A stretch of DNA of 31,770 bases from a virus, in the IMG/VR virus record IMGVR_UViG_3300013131_000150, positions 1 through 31,770 of that record. One strand, given 5' to 3'. The notes beneath the pieces are model-generated. The model was not told the origin of the DNA. It saw only the letters and a program-made list of their open reading frames with translations, and ran no database searches. Both the position numbers and the translations under genes were made by a program. This document shows positions 1 through 7,306 of the stretch, one piece after another. Every line of letters starts with the position of its first letter. The stretch's first letter is position 1.

Positions 1-29
1 AAACTAAATAATAATTGGTGGTTTTTAAT

Positions 30-215
30 TTATACTCCTTTCAAACCAATACCGCTAATTTGATTCTGTAACTCTTTCAAAGTTTCAGTGTATTTAGAAG
101 GATCGCCTAACTCACCTTTCATAATCATTTTATAAATGATCTTTGCCTCTTCTCTTTGACGCAAACGATCCTCATACGCAGACGCAACCATTTGATTTTC
201 ACCATCGACAGACAT
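30..215 (-). CDS. hypothetical protein, 61 aa
   Basis: A short, charged, mostly helical protein that I do not recognise. The frame stays open upstream to a TTG at 251, but the ATG at 215 is the better start because GGAG lies five bases upstream of it, one of the few good ribosome-binding sites in the window. The protein has an acidic-basic helix (residues about 12-35, rich in E, R, K) and ends in a glycine-rich tail. It is transcribed leftward, away from the gene at 284, so a divergent promoter should lie in 216-283. It may be the first gene of a leftward operon outside the window. Confidence 0.6.
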   Translation of the reverse strand: MSVDGENQMVASAYEDRLRQREEAKIIYKMIMKGELGDPSKYTETLKELQNQISGIGLKGV

Positions 216-283
216 CGACTCTCCAGCGAATCGCATTAATCGTAAAACCAACTAAATCAAGTTTACACCCACAAAGGAACATC

Positions 284-526
284 ATGACTGCAATTCTTAG
301 ATGGAACATCGAACACACTGATACATTTGGCGATAGTCCTAACTTCAGTTGGGTTAATCGTTCAGAACTAAAGATCCCTGCTCACTACTGCGGCATGTGG
401 GTAGTTCGCAAGATTAAAGAACACCTTGGATGGACTGGACTTAATTGTGAAGTTATGGATCTTGGCAATTATGTATCAATCAAACCTAAAGATCGATGCG
501 AGATTGTTTTTGCTCAGCTCAAATAA
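284..526 (+). CDS. hypothetical protein, 80 aa
   Basis: Unknown function. The open frame extends back to 143, but the ATG at 284 has an AAAGGA ribosome-binding site at 273-278, and the upstream part would run antisense to the gene at 30-215. The product is compact, with several Trp and Cys residues and a mixed alpha/beta look, and no transmembrane segment. It opens a run of small + strand genes (284-1924) like the early-gene clusters of many phages. Confidence 0.7.
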   Translation: MTAILRWNIEHTDTFGDSPNFSWVNRSELKIPAHYCGMWVVRKIKEHLGWTGLNCEVMDLGNYVSIKPKDRCEIVFAQLK

Positions 527-544
527 ACCTCACCATTTTTAACC

Positions 545-889
545 ATGAGAACTATCGAACGAGAAATGCTTTTTGCTATTTATCAACGAAAAGATTGGCG
601 TAAAGACAATACCGAAGTTCAAGTAATTTATTGCGGACATACATTGCCTGAGATAGAACGAATTAACATTAAATTGCACGGCAACCACATTGCAACTATT
701 GAGAAAGAAACAGTAACTATCAATGACACCGGATGGCAAACTACAACTACAAAAAGTCGATTGAATGCTTTGTTGGGTGAGTTTTGTAATGCTGGAATCT
801 ATCAATCAAAGTATAAATGGTTTATTTATACTGATTATGATACGCAAGAAATGAGTAAGAATGTAGAGTATAAAATTAAAAGAATCTAA
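545..889 (+). CDS. conserved-looking phage protein, 114 aa
   Basis: A soluble alpha/beta protein of unknown function. It starts at an ATG 18 bases after the preceding stop, with no Shine-Dalgarno site. The N-terminal segment (residues 1-45) has alternating strands, and the middle carries a threonine-rich stretch followed by a helix containing SRLNALLGEF (about residues 71-80). The composition and the even codon use over the whole length point to a real gene. I have seen similar short proteins with a HGNHIA-type strand in phage genomes but cannot attach a function. Confidence 0.75.
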   Translation: MRTIEREMLFAIYQRKDWRKDNTEVQVIYCGHTLPEIERINIKLHGNHIATIEKETVTINDTGWQTTTTKSRLNALLGEFCNAGIYQSKYKWFIYTDYDTQEMSKNVEYKIKRI

Positions 890-899
890 CTCACCTTCA

Positions 900-1034
900 A
901 TGACTAACAAACTACTCAACGTACTCTGTTTCCTCGTGGTTACGGCGACATTTGCAATTGTTGTGATTGAACACGGTCAACAACCACGCGGAGGAATAAA
1001 CATAAATCAAACCAAATACAAACCCCAAAATTAA
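900..1034 (+). CDS. possible small membrane protein, 44 aa
   Basis: The ATG at 900 lies 11 bases after the preceding stop and opens a 44-codon frame. Residues 5-23 are strongly hydrophobic (LLNVLCFLVV and onward), then a charged, Gln/Asn-rich tail follows, as in a single-pass membrane peptide or a secreted peptide with an uncleaved signal. It fills an otherwise empty stretch between two + strand genes. A competing - strand frame over the same bases also encodes a hydrophobic segment, and only one of the two is likely to be real. Phages often encode such peptides as host-takeover factors, but nothing here shows a role. Confidence 0.4.
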   Translation: MTNKLLNVLCFLVVTATFAIVVIEHGQQPRGGININQTKYKPQN

Positions 1035-1114
1035 AACAAAAATCAAGATCAACAAAACAATTCCTATCATCATTTCACTGAGGAGGCTTAGACTTTGAAA
1101 GAAACTTGCGATTC

Positions 1115-1131
1115 CTCCCGTGACTCGGGAG
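1115..1131 (+). other. 6-bp hairpin at gene start
   Basis: CTCCCG and CGGGAG form a perfect six-base-pair stem with a TGACT loop. It overlaps the GTG used as start of the next gene, so in mRNA the stem would cover that start codon. A GAGGAGG stretch lies at 1080-1086, upstream. There is no following T tract, so this is not a terminator. Control of translation is an inference. Confidence 0.3.
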
Positions 1132-1314
1132 TTTAATACGCCAATAAGAGAGCCGTGGAACGGAGTTATTAAAACATGCTTAGACACTGTTGATTTACAC
1201 AACGAACACTTATTTAAATCAAACAATCCAAAACACGCACAAGCAGCAGAAATGCTACGATGCTATGTAATACATCTAAAAGATTTAATTAAGTCTATCG
1301 AAGACTCACATTAA
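1120..1314 (+). CDS. hypothetical protein, 64 aa
   Basis: A small helical protein of unknown function. The C-terminal half (residues 33-62) is an amphipathic helix ending in acidic residues. The start is uncertain: GTG at 1120 is the only conventional start in frame before a Met near residue 45, and it has no ribosome-binding site. The frame is open back to 1099, and a rarer ATT start at 1111 is possible. A GAGGAGG motif at 1080-1086 is too far away to serve the GTG. Confidence 0.55.
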   Translation: MTREFNTPIREPWNGVIKTCLDTVDLHNEHLFKSNNPKHAQAAEMLRCYVIHLKDLIKSIEDSH

Positions 1315-1317
1315 TAA

Positions 1318-1337
1318 CTATTTAGAAATAGCTAAAT
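1318..1337 (+). promoter_or_regulatory. nested inverted repeats before wHTH gene
   Basis: CTATTT (1318-1323) and AAATAG (1326-1331) are inverted copies two bases apart. ATTTAG (1320-1325) and CTAAAT (1332-1337) form a second, overlapping inverted pair that ends at the ATG of the winged-helix gene. This is the size and place expected of an operator for autoregulation by a MarR-like dimer. No binding evidence is available. Confidence 0.35.
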
Positions 1338-1650
1338 GAATCTCATCAAAGCATTACTTCCTTTTGCTTCGTATAACCAACGTGAAGTTTCTTGCACAAC
1401 TTTAATTATTTTCTTAGCCATCGCACAAAGTAAAGAGGGTGTCTTGCAGTCGGATCTTTCCGGCAAGCTAAAAGTTTCGTCTAGCTCAGTTTCTCGTAAC
1501 TGTTGCCTTCTTGGCGATAAGACTCAAAAGAATCAAAATGGGATGGGGCTAATCAAACGAGAAGCTCATCCCCACGATGCAAGAATCAACATCCTTAAAC
1601 TCAGTCCTAAAGGTTGCCAACTGTACGACCAACTGCTAGATTGCCTCTGA
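1336..1650 (+). CDS. winged-helix (MarR-like) DNA-binding regulator
   Basis: A 104-residue single-domain protein, about the size of a bare winged helix. Residues 22-35 form a first helix, residues 36-58 look like a helix-turn-helix with a serine-rich recognition helix (KVSSSSVSRNC), and residues 70-90 give the wing, with GLIKRE followed by HPHDARINIL and LSPKG. That order (HTH, then 'G.I.R...D.R...L.LT.KG') is the MarR pattern. It starts with ATG inside an inverted repeat and has no Shine-Dalgarno site. The MarR dimerisation helices are shortened. It likely acts as a phage transcription regulator, perhaps of its own promoter. Confidence 0.72.
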   Translation: MNLIKALLPFASYNQREVSCTTLIIFLAIAQSKEGVLQSDLSGKLKVSSSSVSRNCCLLGDKTQKNQNGMGLIKREAHPHDARINILKLSPKGCQLYDQLLDCL

Positions 1651-1663
1651 GTTTTACTAAATT

Positions 1664-1924
1664 ATGCAAATTAACGTCTTGTTAACAGAAGAATCTGTTT
1701 ACTTCAAACCTAGTGTTATTAAAACTGAGATTAATGCCGACATGACGGATTCTTCAATAGAAGCTTATTTTCTTTTATTTAAAAAGATTATGGCGCACGC
1801 AGGGTTTGATGATTATGAAATACTTCACGGAGCAGTAGAGTTTGTATTTAATGATTCGACAAACCCAGAAACTTTAAAAAAGATAGCTGAACATAACGAT
1901 TTAATTTTGGGTGAATCTTTTTAA
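1664..1924 (+). CDS. hypothetical protein, 86 aa
   Basis: An acidic soluble protein of unknown function. It starts 13 bases after the winged-helix gene and is probably co-transcribed with it. The N-terminus is a beta strand, and residues 28-60 form a long helix with aromatic residues (YFLLFKKIM). It is the last gene of the small-gene cluster before the long non-coding stretch. No catalytic motif or membrane segment is visible. Confidence 0.68.
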   Translation: MQINVLLTEESVYFKPSVIKTEINADMTDSSIEAYFLLFKKIMAHAGFDDYEILHGAVEFVFNDSTNPETLKKIAEHNDLILGESF

Positions 1925-2235
1925 AGAAAGCGGCAGATACAATGGTGACAAACAAGTAACACAGTGTAAAGGATTACTTTAAACAAACAAAAACATTTAT
2001 TAACACACGATTAAGTTAAACAAAGTTAAAATTATTAACTCAACGAAAATTGTGTGTCGAAAATCAGGTTAAAAAGAAGTTTACATTTTTTAAAATTGTG
2101 AACATACCCGCTCCTAAAAGATAAGTATTTTAAATCAGTTACTTAACTTGCTTCTGTGCTTAGTAGGTGATAAGGTAAACTACATGGGCGGCACCGGCCC
2201 TTAACGTGGCGCAATTACTTCTAAATCAAACCATC
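1925..2235. other. 311-base AT-rich non-coding control region
   Basis: No open frame of useful length is present on either strand. The stretch contains an inverted repeat GTTAA (2025-2029)/TTAAC (2035-2039), set between an ACACAC at about 2003 and a GTGTGT at about 2051 that could close a larger stem. A short GC-rich block (GGGCGGCACCGGCCC, about 2185-2199) breaks the AT-rich sequence. It is the longest gene-free stretch in the window and sits upstream of the RavA/ViaA cassette and the replication genes, so a promoter region or replication origin are both plausible. Confidence 0.55.
2148..2176 (+). promoter_or_regulatory. weak sigma70-like promoter candidate
   Basis: TTGCTT (2148-2153) and TAAGGT (2171-2176) are separated by 17 bases, as in a -35/-10 pair, and lie about 60 bases before the ATG at 2236. 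Each box matches the consensus only in part. It would drive the 2236-6863 gene run. Confidence 0.25.
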
Positions 2236-2661
2236 ATGACCAAACCCACAATCAACAACCTAGTAGAGCAAGGCAAAGTTGCTGCCAGACTTTACGACGA
2301 ATGCGACACAGCACTCACACACCTTAATGAATCTTTCGGCGCACCTTACGAATCAGCACGAACTAATCTAACAACAGATCTAATCTGCGCTGATCATTCA
2401 GGAATTGACCTTGATGTTTTTAAAGGAAAAGAATCTCTTTTTAGATATCCAGAGTACAACACCAACATTGTTGTCAGAATTACTTCTATTCCCACGGGGC
2501 ACAGCAGACTTGAAAAGTTAGATCAAAAAATTGCACAACTTGAGCTGAAACTAAAACAAGCAAGACTTGAACGAAAAAGTTTGGTTGAGCAACTGAAACT
2601 AAGCTCAGCCGTTGATTTTGTTACGGATAAAATCGTAACTGCTTTCTCCCGTATCAAGTAA
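2236..2661 (+). CDS. hypothetical coiled-coil protein, 141 aa
   Basis: Unknown function. The frame is open from a GTG at 2206, but the ATG at 2236 is preferred because the extra ten residues look like leader sequence. Residues about 85-120 are a heptad-rich coiled coil (LDQKIAQLELKLKQARLERK), and the rest is mixed with no motif. It lies 30 bases ahead of the DUF3150-like gene in the same direction and may be transcribed with the ATPase cassette, but nothing ties it to that function. Confidence 0.7.
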   Translation: MTKPTINNLVEQGKVAARLYDECDTALTHLNESFGAPYESARTNLTTDLICADHSGIDLDVFKGKESLFRYPEYNTNIVVRITSIPTGHSRLEKLDQKIAQLELKLKQARLERKSLVEQLKLSSAVDFVTDKIVTAFSRIK

Positions 2662-2691
2662 TCCAACTTACTAACACTCACACTTAAAACC

Positions 2692-3903
2692 ATGGACAAA
2701 AACATTTTTATTCTGCGCGTTGAAATTAGTGCAAGTGTGCGTCAAAGCACTCAAATTAAGTTTGATGATCTTCGACTCCCGCAGTCGGTTATCGAAACTC
2801 TCGAAAAACAACAATCCGTTTCAGTTCGTCCGAATCTTTCGGGAAAACTTAAAGAGTTTTTGAGTGATTTGCGCATTGAACAACGGAAATTGTACGACGA
2901 GTGCACCATTCACCAAGGAGATACTCATTTTCTCCATGAGGATTTCTTCGAAGATGCAATGGAACGCATCAAGAACATTCGACAGAAAGCGAGTGAGTTT
3001 AATAAACAACTCTGCAATCTTTGGGTTAGTGAGCATGAAAAGTGGATTGAAACAGTCGGTGGCTTTCTCGAACCTTTGTTTAAAAATGAAGAGGTAGAAG
3101 CATTAAAGATGGCTAAAGACGCATACTTGCGTTTGTTTCCAACTAAAAAAGAATTTGAAAGTCCGATTAATGTTTATGTTCTCGGACCAAATCCTGCTTT
3201 CTTAGATGTAGCACGTAACAAAAAAGATCATCCACTAACTAAAGCTATTTATGAAGCTTCAGTTGCAAATACCACAGAGGTATTGGAGGCTGCTAAAAAA
3301 GGAGCAGCAGATAGAGCTTGCCTAAAAGCAGCTGAACTACTTGATGATCTCGATGTGCGTCTGGGAACTAAAGTAGGTGAAAGACAAACTGGAGGTTCAG
3401 TACGTCGTGGTTCGTGGCAAATTGCAGCTGAAAACCTGCGTTTGATTTCTTCATACTGTCCTGGTTTTGAAAACCTAACGGTTCTTTCTGATGAGTTGTT
3501 GGAGATTGGCAATCAATTGCAATCAGATAACGCAAAGAAGAAAGATATAGCTTATCAAAAGTTTAGTGACCACAAAATTAAAATACGTCAAGAACTGGAA
3601 AACATTGTAGCAACAAGAGATTCAACTGAAGGTCTAGAAACACTTAAAAAGTCTTTGTCTCTTTCAGGGACATATAGAGATTTGATTTCAAAAATTGAAA
3701 CGGCTGAATCAGAAGGACAACTTGAATCTTTGAGTGATGAAATTCAAGTAGAAAAAGATGTTTACGATCAACGAGCCAGGCACCTACAGAATCTGTTCGA
3801 CCGAAAAGCAGAGCTAATTCGTTCTGCAAACATCGGTCTAGCTGAAGTTCTTGCGGAGGTACAGACAATCAATGCAACTTCTGTTAATGATCTTGATTTT
3901 TAA
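2692..3903 (+). CDS. DUF3150-like helical protein of the MoxR/VWA cassette
   Basis: A 403-residue, largely helical protein. The N-terminus (FILRVEISASVR, then a basic/hydrophobic stretch and LPQSVIETLEK) followed by long helices with W and charged residues (about 60-125) resembles DUF3150 proteins, which in phages and bacteria are often encoded next to a CobS/MoxR-type ATPase and a VWA protein. That is the arrangement here. A central segment has an Arg/Gly-rich turn (VGERQTGGSVRRGSWQ, about 227-242), and the C-terminal third is coiled coil. The protein ends in NDLDF, an acidic-aromatic tail like those at 13090 and 13930. The assignment rests on context and pattern rather than a clear motif. 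The TAA stop overlaps the next ATG by one base. Confidence 0.6.
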   Translation: MDKNIFILRVEISASVRQSTQIKFDDLRLPQSVIETLEKQQSVSVRPNLSGKLKEFLSDLRIEQRKLYDECTIHQGDTHFLHEDFFEDAMERIKNIRQKASEFNKQLCNLWVSEHEKWIETVGGFLEPLFKNEEVEALKMAKDAYLRLFPTKKEFESPINVYVLGPNPAFLDVARNKKDHPLTKAIYEASVANTTEVLEAAKKGAADRACLKAAELLDDLDVRLGTKVGERQTGGSVRRGSWQIAAENLRLISSYCPGFENLTVLSDELLEIGNQLQSDNAKKKDIAYQKFSDHKIKIRQELENIVATRDSTEGLETLKKSLSLSGTYRDLISKIETAESEGQLESLSDEIQVEKDVYDQRARHLQNLFDRKAELIRSANIGLAEVLAEVQTINATSVNDLDF

Positions 3904-4130
3904 TGAAAACCACTATCTACATTCTTGAATCCCACAACGGATTTCTAAAAGATATTGAAGAATACACTTCCGATATCCTTGAAGCAGTCAGTTTTACAAA
4001 TTTTCAGTTTGCTTGTCGAAAATTAGTTCAAGTTCGTCATCTACTTAAAAATGAATGTTGGGTTTCGACACAACAAATTCCATTTCCACGACCAAAACCT
4101 TACCGTATCCACATTTTAAACACTAAGTAA
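3903..4130 (+). CDS. hypothetical protein within the ATPase cassette, 75 aa
   Basis: A small protein of unknown function. The ATG overlaps the stop of the preceding gene (TAATG), and the stop is four bases before the ATPase start, so it is co-translated inside the cassette. It begins with a beta strand (TTIYILE), has a central helix with basic residues and Cys, and ends with a proline/arginine segment (PFPRPKPYR). It could be an adaptor or specificity factor for the ATPase, but only position suggests this. Confidence 0.65.
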   Translation: MKTTIYILESHNGFLKDIEEYTSDILEAVSFTNFQFACRKLVQVRHLLKNECWVSTQQIPFPRPKPYRIHILNTK

Positions 4131-4134
4131 AACA

Positions 4135-5319
4135 ATGAACGATCAACTTTTTACAAAACTCCAAAACTTTAGATCTTCACTGAACACTTCGTTCTTGGAA
4201 CGAGAAGATGTAATTGATGGTCTTTTGGCATCAGTAATCACTAAACAGAATACATTTTTGTTTGGACTCCCTGGTACTGGAAAATCTGAGCTTGTCCGAG
4301 CTGTATCAAATGGTTTTTCAGGGAGCAAATTTTTTGGTTATCTGCTATCCCCGACGACCGATCCATCGGAGTTGTTTGGACCAGTAGCTGTGTCTAAATT
4401 ACTTAAAGACGAATACACTCGAGATACAGAAGGTTATCTCCCAAACTCAAACATTGCATTTCTTGATGAACTTTTTAGAGGCAGCTCTGCAGTACTAAAC
4501 TCTTTGCTTACTATCCTCAACGAGAGAACATTTAATAATGGTAAGCAGGTAATGACCACGCCTATCCAATCAATCGTCGCGGCCACTAATTCTTTTCCGC
4601 AAGAAGAAGCTCTTCAAGCATTCTGTGATCGATTTTTGTTTAGACCAACAATTAATGGACTACAAAAACCAGCATCGCGCAGATTGCTTGACCAGTGGGC
4701 TTTGGGTCTAACTAAACGCCCCGCAGTAAAGTCAGAATTGACTTACGAGGATCTTAATACTTTAAACAAAGATGCAAACGACATAGTTGTTAGTGACGAA
4801 TTCTTGGATAGATTTTCACAAGTTTTTGATCTCCTGTCATCACGAGGAATTACTATTAGTGATCGACGACGAGTTCAGATTCTAAAATTTATGCGTGGGT
4901 GGGCCTTGGTTCAAGGAGATGATACAGTTTATGCTGATCATCTCCATAAACCACTAATCCACATTATTTACAAAAATGTAGACGACATAAATGTGATCAA
5001 AGAAGTATTGGCTCAGGCTATCCCCACGGCGGAAAAAATGGTCGCAGACATCAAAAAAGCTCATAATGGACTTATGACGGAGCATCATACAGTTAACTCT
5101 CAGGAATTTAAAGCAATCGGTGATTTAAACAAACTAGTTAGTAAATTGCGTAAATCACATAACGATTTGTCTACGTTAGATCAAAAACTTAGTTCTATCC
5201 TTGACTCTAATGAGTATCGAATGTCTGCTTCTACGCGGCAAGATGCTACAAAATTGAGTCAAACTTTAGAACAATCAAAACAAATGATTGCAAAATCTAT
5301 TTCGGAGCTTACGTCATGA
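4135..5319 (+). CDS. RavA/MoxR-family AAA+ ATPase
   Basis: A 394-residue AAA+ ATPase. Walker A is GLPGTGKS at residues 44-51, Walker B is IAFLDE at 107-112, sensor 1 is AATN at 149-152 and an arginine-rich RFLFR follows at 166-170. The stretch after Walker B (ELFRGSSAVLNSLLTILNER) is the form found in the RavA branch of MoxR ATPases. Residues 205-290 form the helical lid, and the last 100 residues are coiled coil in place of RavA's usual LARA region. MoxR ATPases remodel protein complexes together with VWA partners; E. coli RavA pairs with ViaA. The partner gene here starts inside the stop codon of this one (ATGA), so the two are translationally coupled. All nucleotide-binding motifs are intact. 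Confidence 0.93.
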   Translation: MNDQLFTKLQNFRSSLNTSFLEREDVIDGLLASVITKQNTFLFGLPGTGKSELVRAVSNGFSGSKFFGYLLSPTTDPSELFGPVAVSKLLKDEYTRDTEGYLPNSNIAFLDELFRGSSAVLNSLLTILNERTFNNGKQVMTTPIQSIVAATNSFPQEEALQAFCDRFLFRPTINGLQKPASRRLLDQWALGLTKRPAVKSELTYEDLNTLNKDANDIVVSDEFLDRFSQVFDLLSSRGITISDRRRVQILKFMRGWALVQGDDTVYADHLHKPLIHIIYKNVDDINVIKEVLAQAIPTAEKMVADIKKAHNGLMTEHHTVNSQEFKAIGDLNKLVSKLRKSHNDLSTLDQKLSSILDSNEYRMSASTRQDATKLSQTLEQSKQMIAKSISELTS

Positions 5320-6863
5320 ATTTCAAAAAAGAACGTGAGTTTATTCGCCTAACTCATAACGAACCTTTAGTTTTGTCTGTCTCAGCTCTGTGCGACTTTT
5401 TGTGGGAAGATTTTGTTCGGGAAACGCAACCTATTGTTAATTATTTAATTGATCATTACAACATCACACAGCTTTCGCGTTTTGGTAAAGAAATTTTTGA
5501 TTATCTTTATAATGGTAGTATAGTAACACCATTAATCAGCGATGACGAAGCAGAGACTTATTTCAGAGCGAAACAAAACAACGAAAATCCTCCATATCCG
5601 AAAGGTTACAAACCAGAAAATGCTTTTTGGCTAAACATGTTTATTAATATTTGCCAAGCTTCGGCATGGCCAAATATTGTAGCAATCTCTTGTGGCGATC
5701 AATTCAACGCTGGAAATAATGCAGTTAATATACTTAATAAAATAAGCGAGCTGATTGAAGAACAAATTCAAACCAACGAAAAACTGGTATTTATGCTTAC
5801 ACAAGGTAGAGATGAAGTCCAGCAACTGCGTGAGAAATTCATTGAAGCTAAAAAACAAGGAAATGATCAACTTGCCGCTGAGTTGAGGCAAAAAGGTAAG
5901 GAACTAGGCAAGCAACTTGAACAACAATTTCAACAAATTGCAGACAAACTTAAACCTGCACTCGAAAAAGCAATCGATAAAGTTAATCAAGAAGCAAACG
6001 AACTTAATGAGACATTAGAAGTATTAGCTGGAGACAATATTGGGACCAAAACAAAGACTAATGATCTCCACGAAAAACTAAATCTTGCTAAAAAACTTAA
6101 AAACAATAAAAATTTAAATAATCTAATAAAAAAAATTGGTGCTCTAAAGCGTGCTTGGGCAAACCGAAAGCGTGCAAAAAAAGCACAAAGTAATTACAGT
6201 GATGTAGTTGCGATAAAATTCTCAGATGATGTAAAAAATGCTTATCCAGTTGAACTTGCTTTGGCTGGAGATAAAGTCGGACAAGCTCTTTTTGCTATCA
6301 AATATGCACAAAAAACACTTCTAACTAAAGATTATGAAGCAAAGACTAATGAATTAAATAAAGGACCGATTGTTATGTACATAGACATTAGCGGATCTAT
6401 GGCAGGACAACCCGAAATTTGGAGCAAAGCAATAACCTATGTTATAGCTCAAGAATGTTTAGAACAGCGCAGAGAGCTGCAAATACATTTATTTGATTCA
6501 GTTATACAAGACAGCGTTATTATCAAACCTGATCAAAATGATAATAAAAGTTTGATTGATTTCGTTATGACGTGGATGACAAAAGGAGGTACTTCTTTTT
6601 CCAGTGTAATAAGTCACGTGCTTAACGAAGTAGAAATTGACCCAAAAGCCGATTTCTTGATGATTACGGACGGAGACTCTAATGTTTCGGATTCGTTTAT
6701 TCGCCGTTTAAACGCATTTAAAGACGAAAAAGAAATTCAATGGAACTCTTTTTGCATAGGACAAAAACCACAAGTTTTGCATAAATTTAGTGATGAAGTA
6801 TTTTTAGTCAACATTCATGACGATACGTCGTCAGTTGATTTGTTTCAAAAATCTATAAGATAA
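5316..6863 (+). CDS. ViaA-like VWA-domain protein
   Basis: A 515-residue protein with a C-terminal von Willebrand A domain. The metal-binding MIDAS site is complete: D357, S359 and S361 in DISGS, T426 in GGTSF, and D452/D454 in TDGDS. The segment just before it (KGPIVMYIDISGSM followed by PEIWSKA) resembles E. coli ViaA, as expected for the partner of a RavA ATPase. Residues 140-290 are a long coiled coil rich in K, E and Q, including a very basic block (RAWANRKRAKKA, about 279-290). The N-terminal 130 residues are helical and unassigned. It overlaps the ATPase gene by four bases. The pair probably acts as a metal-dependent chaperone on a host or virion target. Confidence 0.9.
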   Translation: MNFKKEREFIRLTHNEPLVLSVSALCDFLWEDFVRETQPIVNYLIDHYNITQLSRFGKEIFDYLYNGSIVTPLISDDEAETYFRAKQNNENPPYPKGYKPENAFWLNMFINICQASAWPNIVAISCGDQFNAGNNAVNILNKISELIEEQIQTNEKLVFMLTQGRDEVQQLREKFIEAKKQGNDQLAAELRQKGKELGKQLEQQFQQIADKLKPALEKAIDKVNQEANELNETLEVLAGDNIGTKTKTNDLHEKLNLAKKLKNNKNLNNLIKKIGALKRAWANRKRAKKAQSNYSDVVAIKFSDDVKNAYPVELALAGDKVGQALFAIKYAQKTLLTKDYEAKTNELNKGPIVMYIDISGSMAGQPEIWSKAITYVIAQECLEQRRELQIHLFDSVIQDSVIIKPDQNDNKSLIDFVMTWMTKGGTSFSSVISHVLNEVEIDPKADFLMITDGDSNVSDSFIRRLNAFKDEKEIQWNSFCIGQKPQVLHKFSDEVFLVNIHDDTSSVDLFQKSIR

Positions 6864-6887
6864 TATGTGTATTAATAAAAACAATTT

Positions 6888-7076
6888 ATGAAAATAGATA
6901 GACAAAAAGATAATGAAGAAATACAAAACATAATAGAATATTATGAAAACATCTGTAAACCACCTAAAACTGCAAAGTTAGGAGATTTGTGGTTGAATAC
7001 CGATGATGGATCTATTAAAGTTTGCAATAAAATTTTGAATGGAGTCTGTTATTGGTCAGATACATGGACAGAGTAA
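6888..7076 (+). CDS. hypothetical protein, 62 aa
   Basis: A small acidic protein of unknown function. It starts 25 bases after the VWA gene. An acidic helix (residues 6-22) is followed by a compact region with GDLWLN and CYWSDTW, reminiscent of small beta-hairpin domains of phage structural proteins, though too short to assign. The stop falls among overlapping short frames (7064-7230) of unclear status. Confidence 0.6.
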   Translation: MKIDRQKDNEEIQNIIEYYENICKPPKTAKLGDLWLNTDDGSIKVCNKILNGVCYWSDTWTE

Positions 7077-7131
7077 AAAATTTAGAAGATATAAAAAAAT
7101 TATATTTGATTATTCCAATGATTTTGGCCTT

Positions 7132-7230
7132 ATGTCAGAACAGCTGACCGACCAAATAATCGAATGGGATATGAGCACAAAAGCATTAAATGATCTTCAC
7201 GATAGACTGTGTTACCAAACGACGAAATAA
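7132..7230 (+). CDS. possible small protein, 32 aa
   Basis: An ATG at 7132 opens a 32-codon acidic, helical peptide (starts MSEQLTDQIIEW). The frame itself extends back to 7039, overlapping the previous gene. A second short frame (27 codons, 7064-7147) overlaps both. The region may hold a chain of tiny overlapping genes or a decayed gene. Confidence 0.33.
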   Translation: MSEQLTDQIIEWDMSTKALNDLHDRLCYQTTK

Positions 7231-7306
7231 ATACTTAAAAAAATATTAAAATAACCTGCATTACTAAAAAGACTGTTTAGCTTGCCTTGGTCATGTCTTT
7301 CCTCCC

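Noticed and set aside
143-283. N-terminal extension of the 80-residue gene back to 143
   Set aside because: It runs antisense to the 30-215 gene, and the ATG at 284 has a proper AAAGGA site.
912-1073. A 53-codon - strand frame with a strong hydrophobic segment
   Set aside because: It overlaps a better-placed + strand small membrane frame (900-1034), has no ribosome-binding site, and lies between co-directional + strand genes. AT-rich + strand sequence readily gives hydrophobic antisense shadows.
4135-6863. Reading the ATPase and VWA genes as cobaltochelatase CobS/CobT
   Set aside because: The sequence after Walker B and at the VWA start is of the RavA/ViaA type, and no other cobalamin gene is present in the window.
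7064-7147. A 27-codon frame from ATG 7064 overlapping the end of the 62-residue gene
   Set aside because: Too short, and it conflicts with both neighbours' frames; kept only as a hint that 7064-7230 may be a decayed or overlapping gene.
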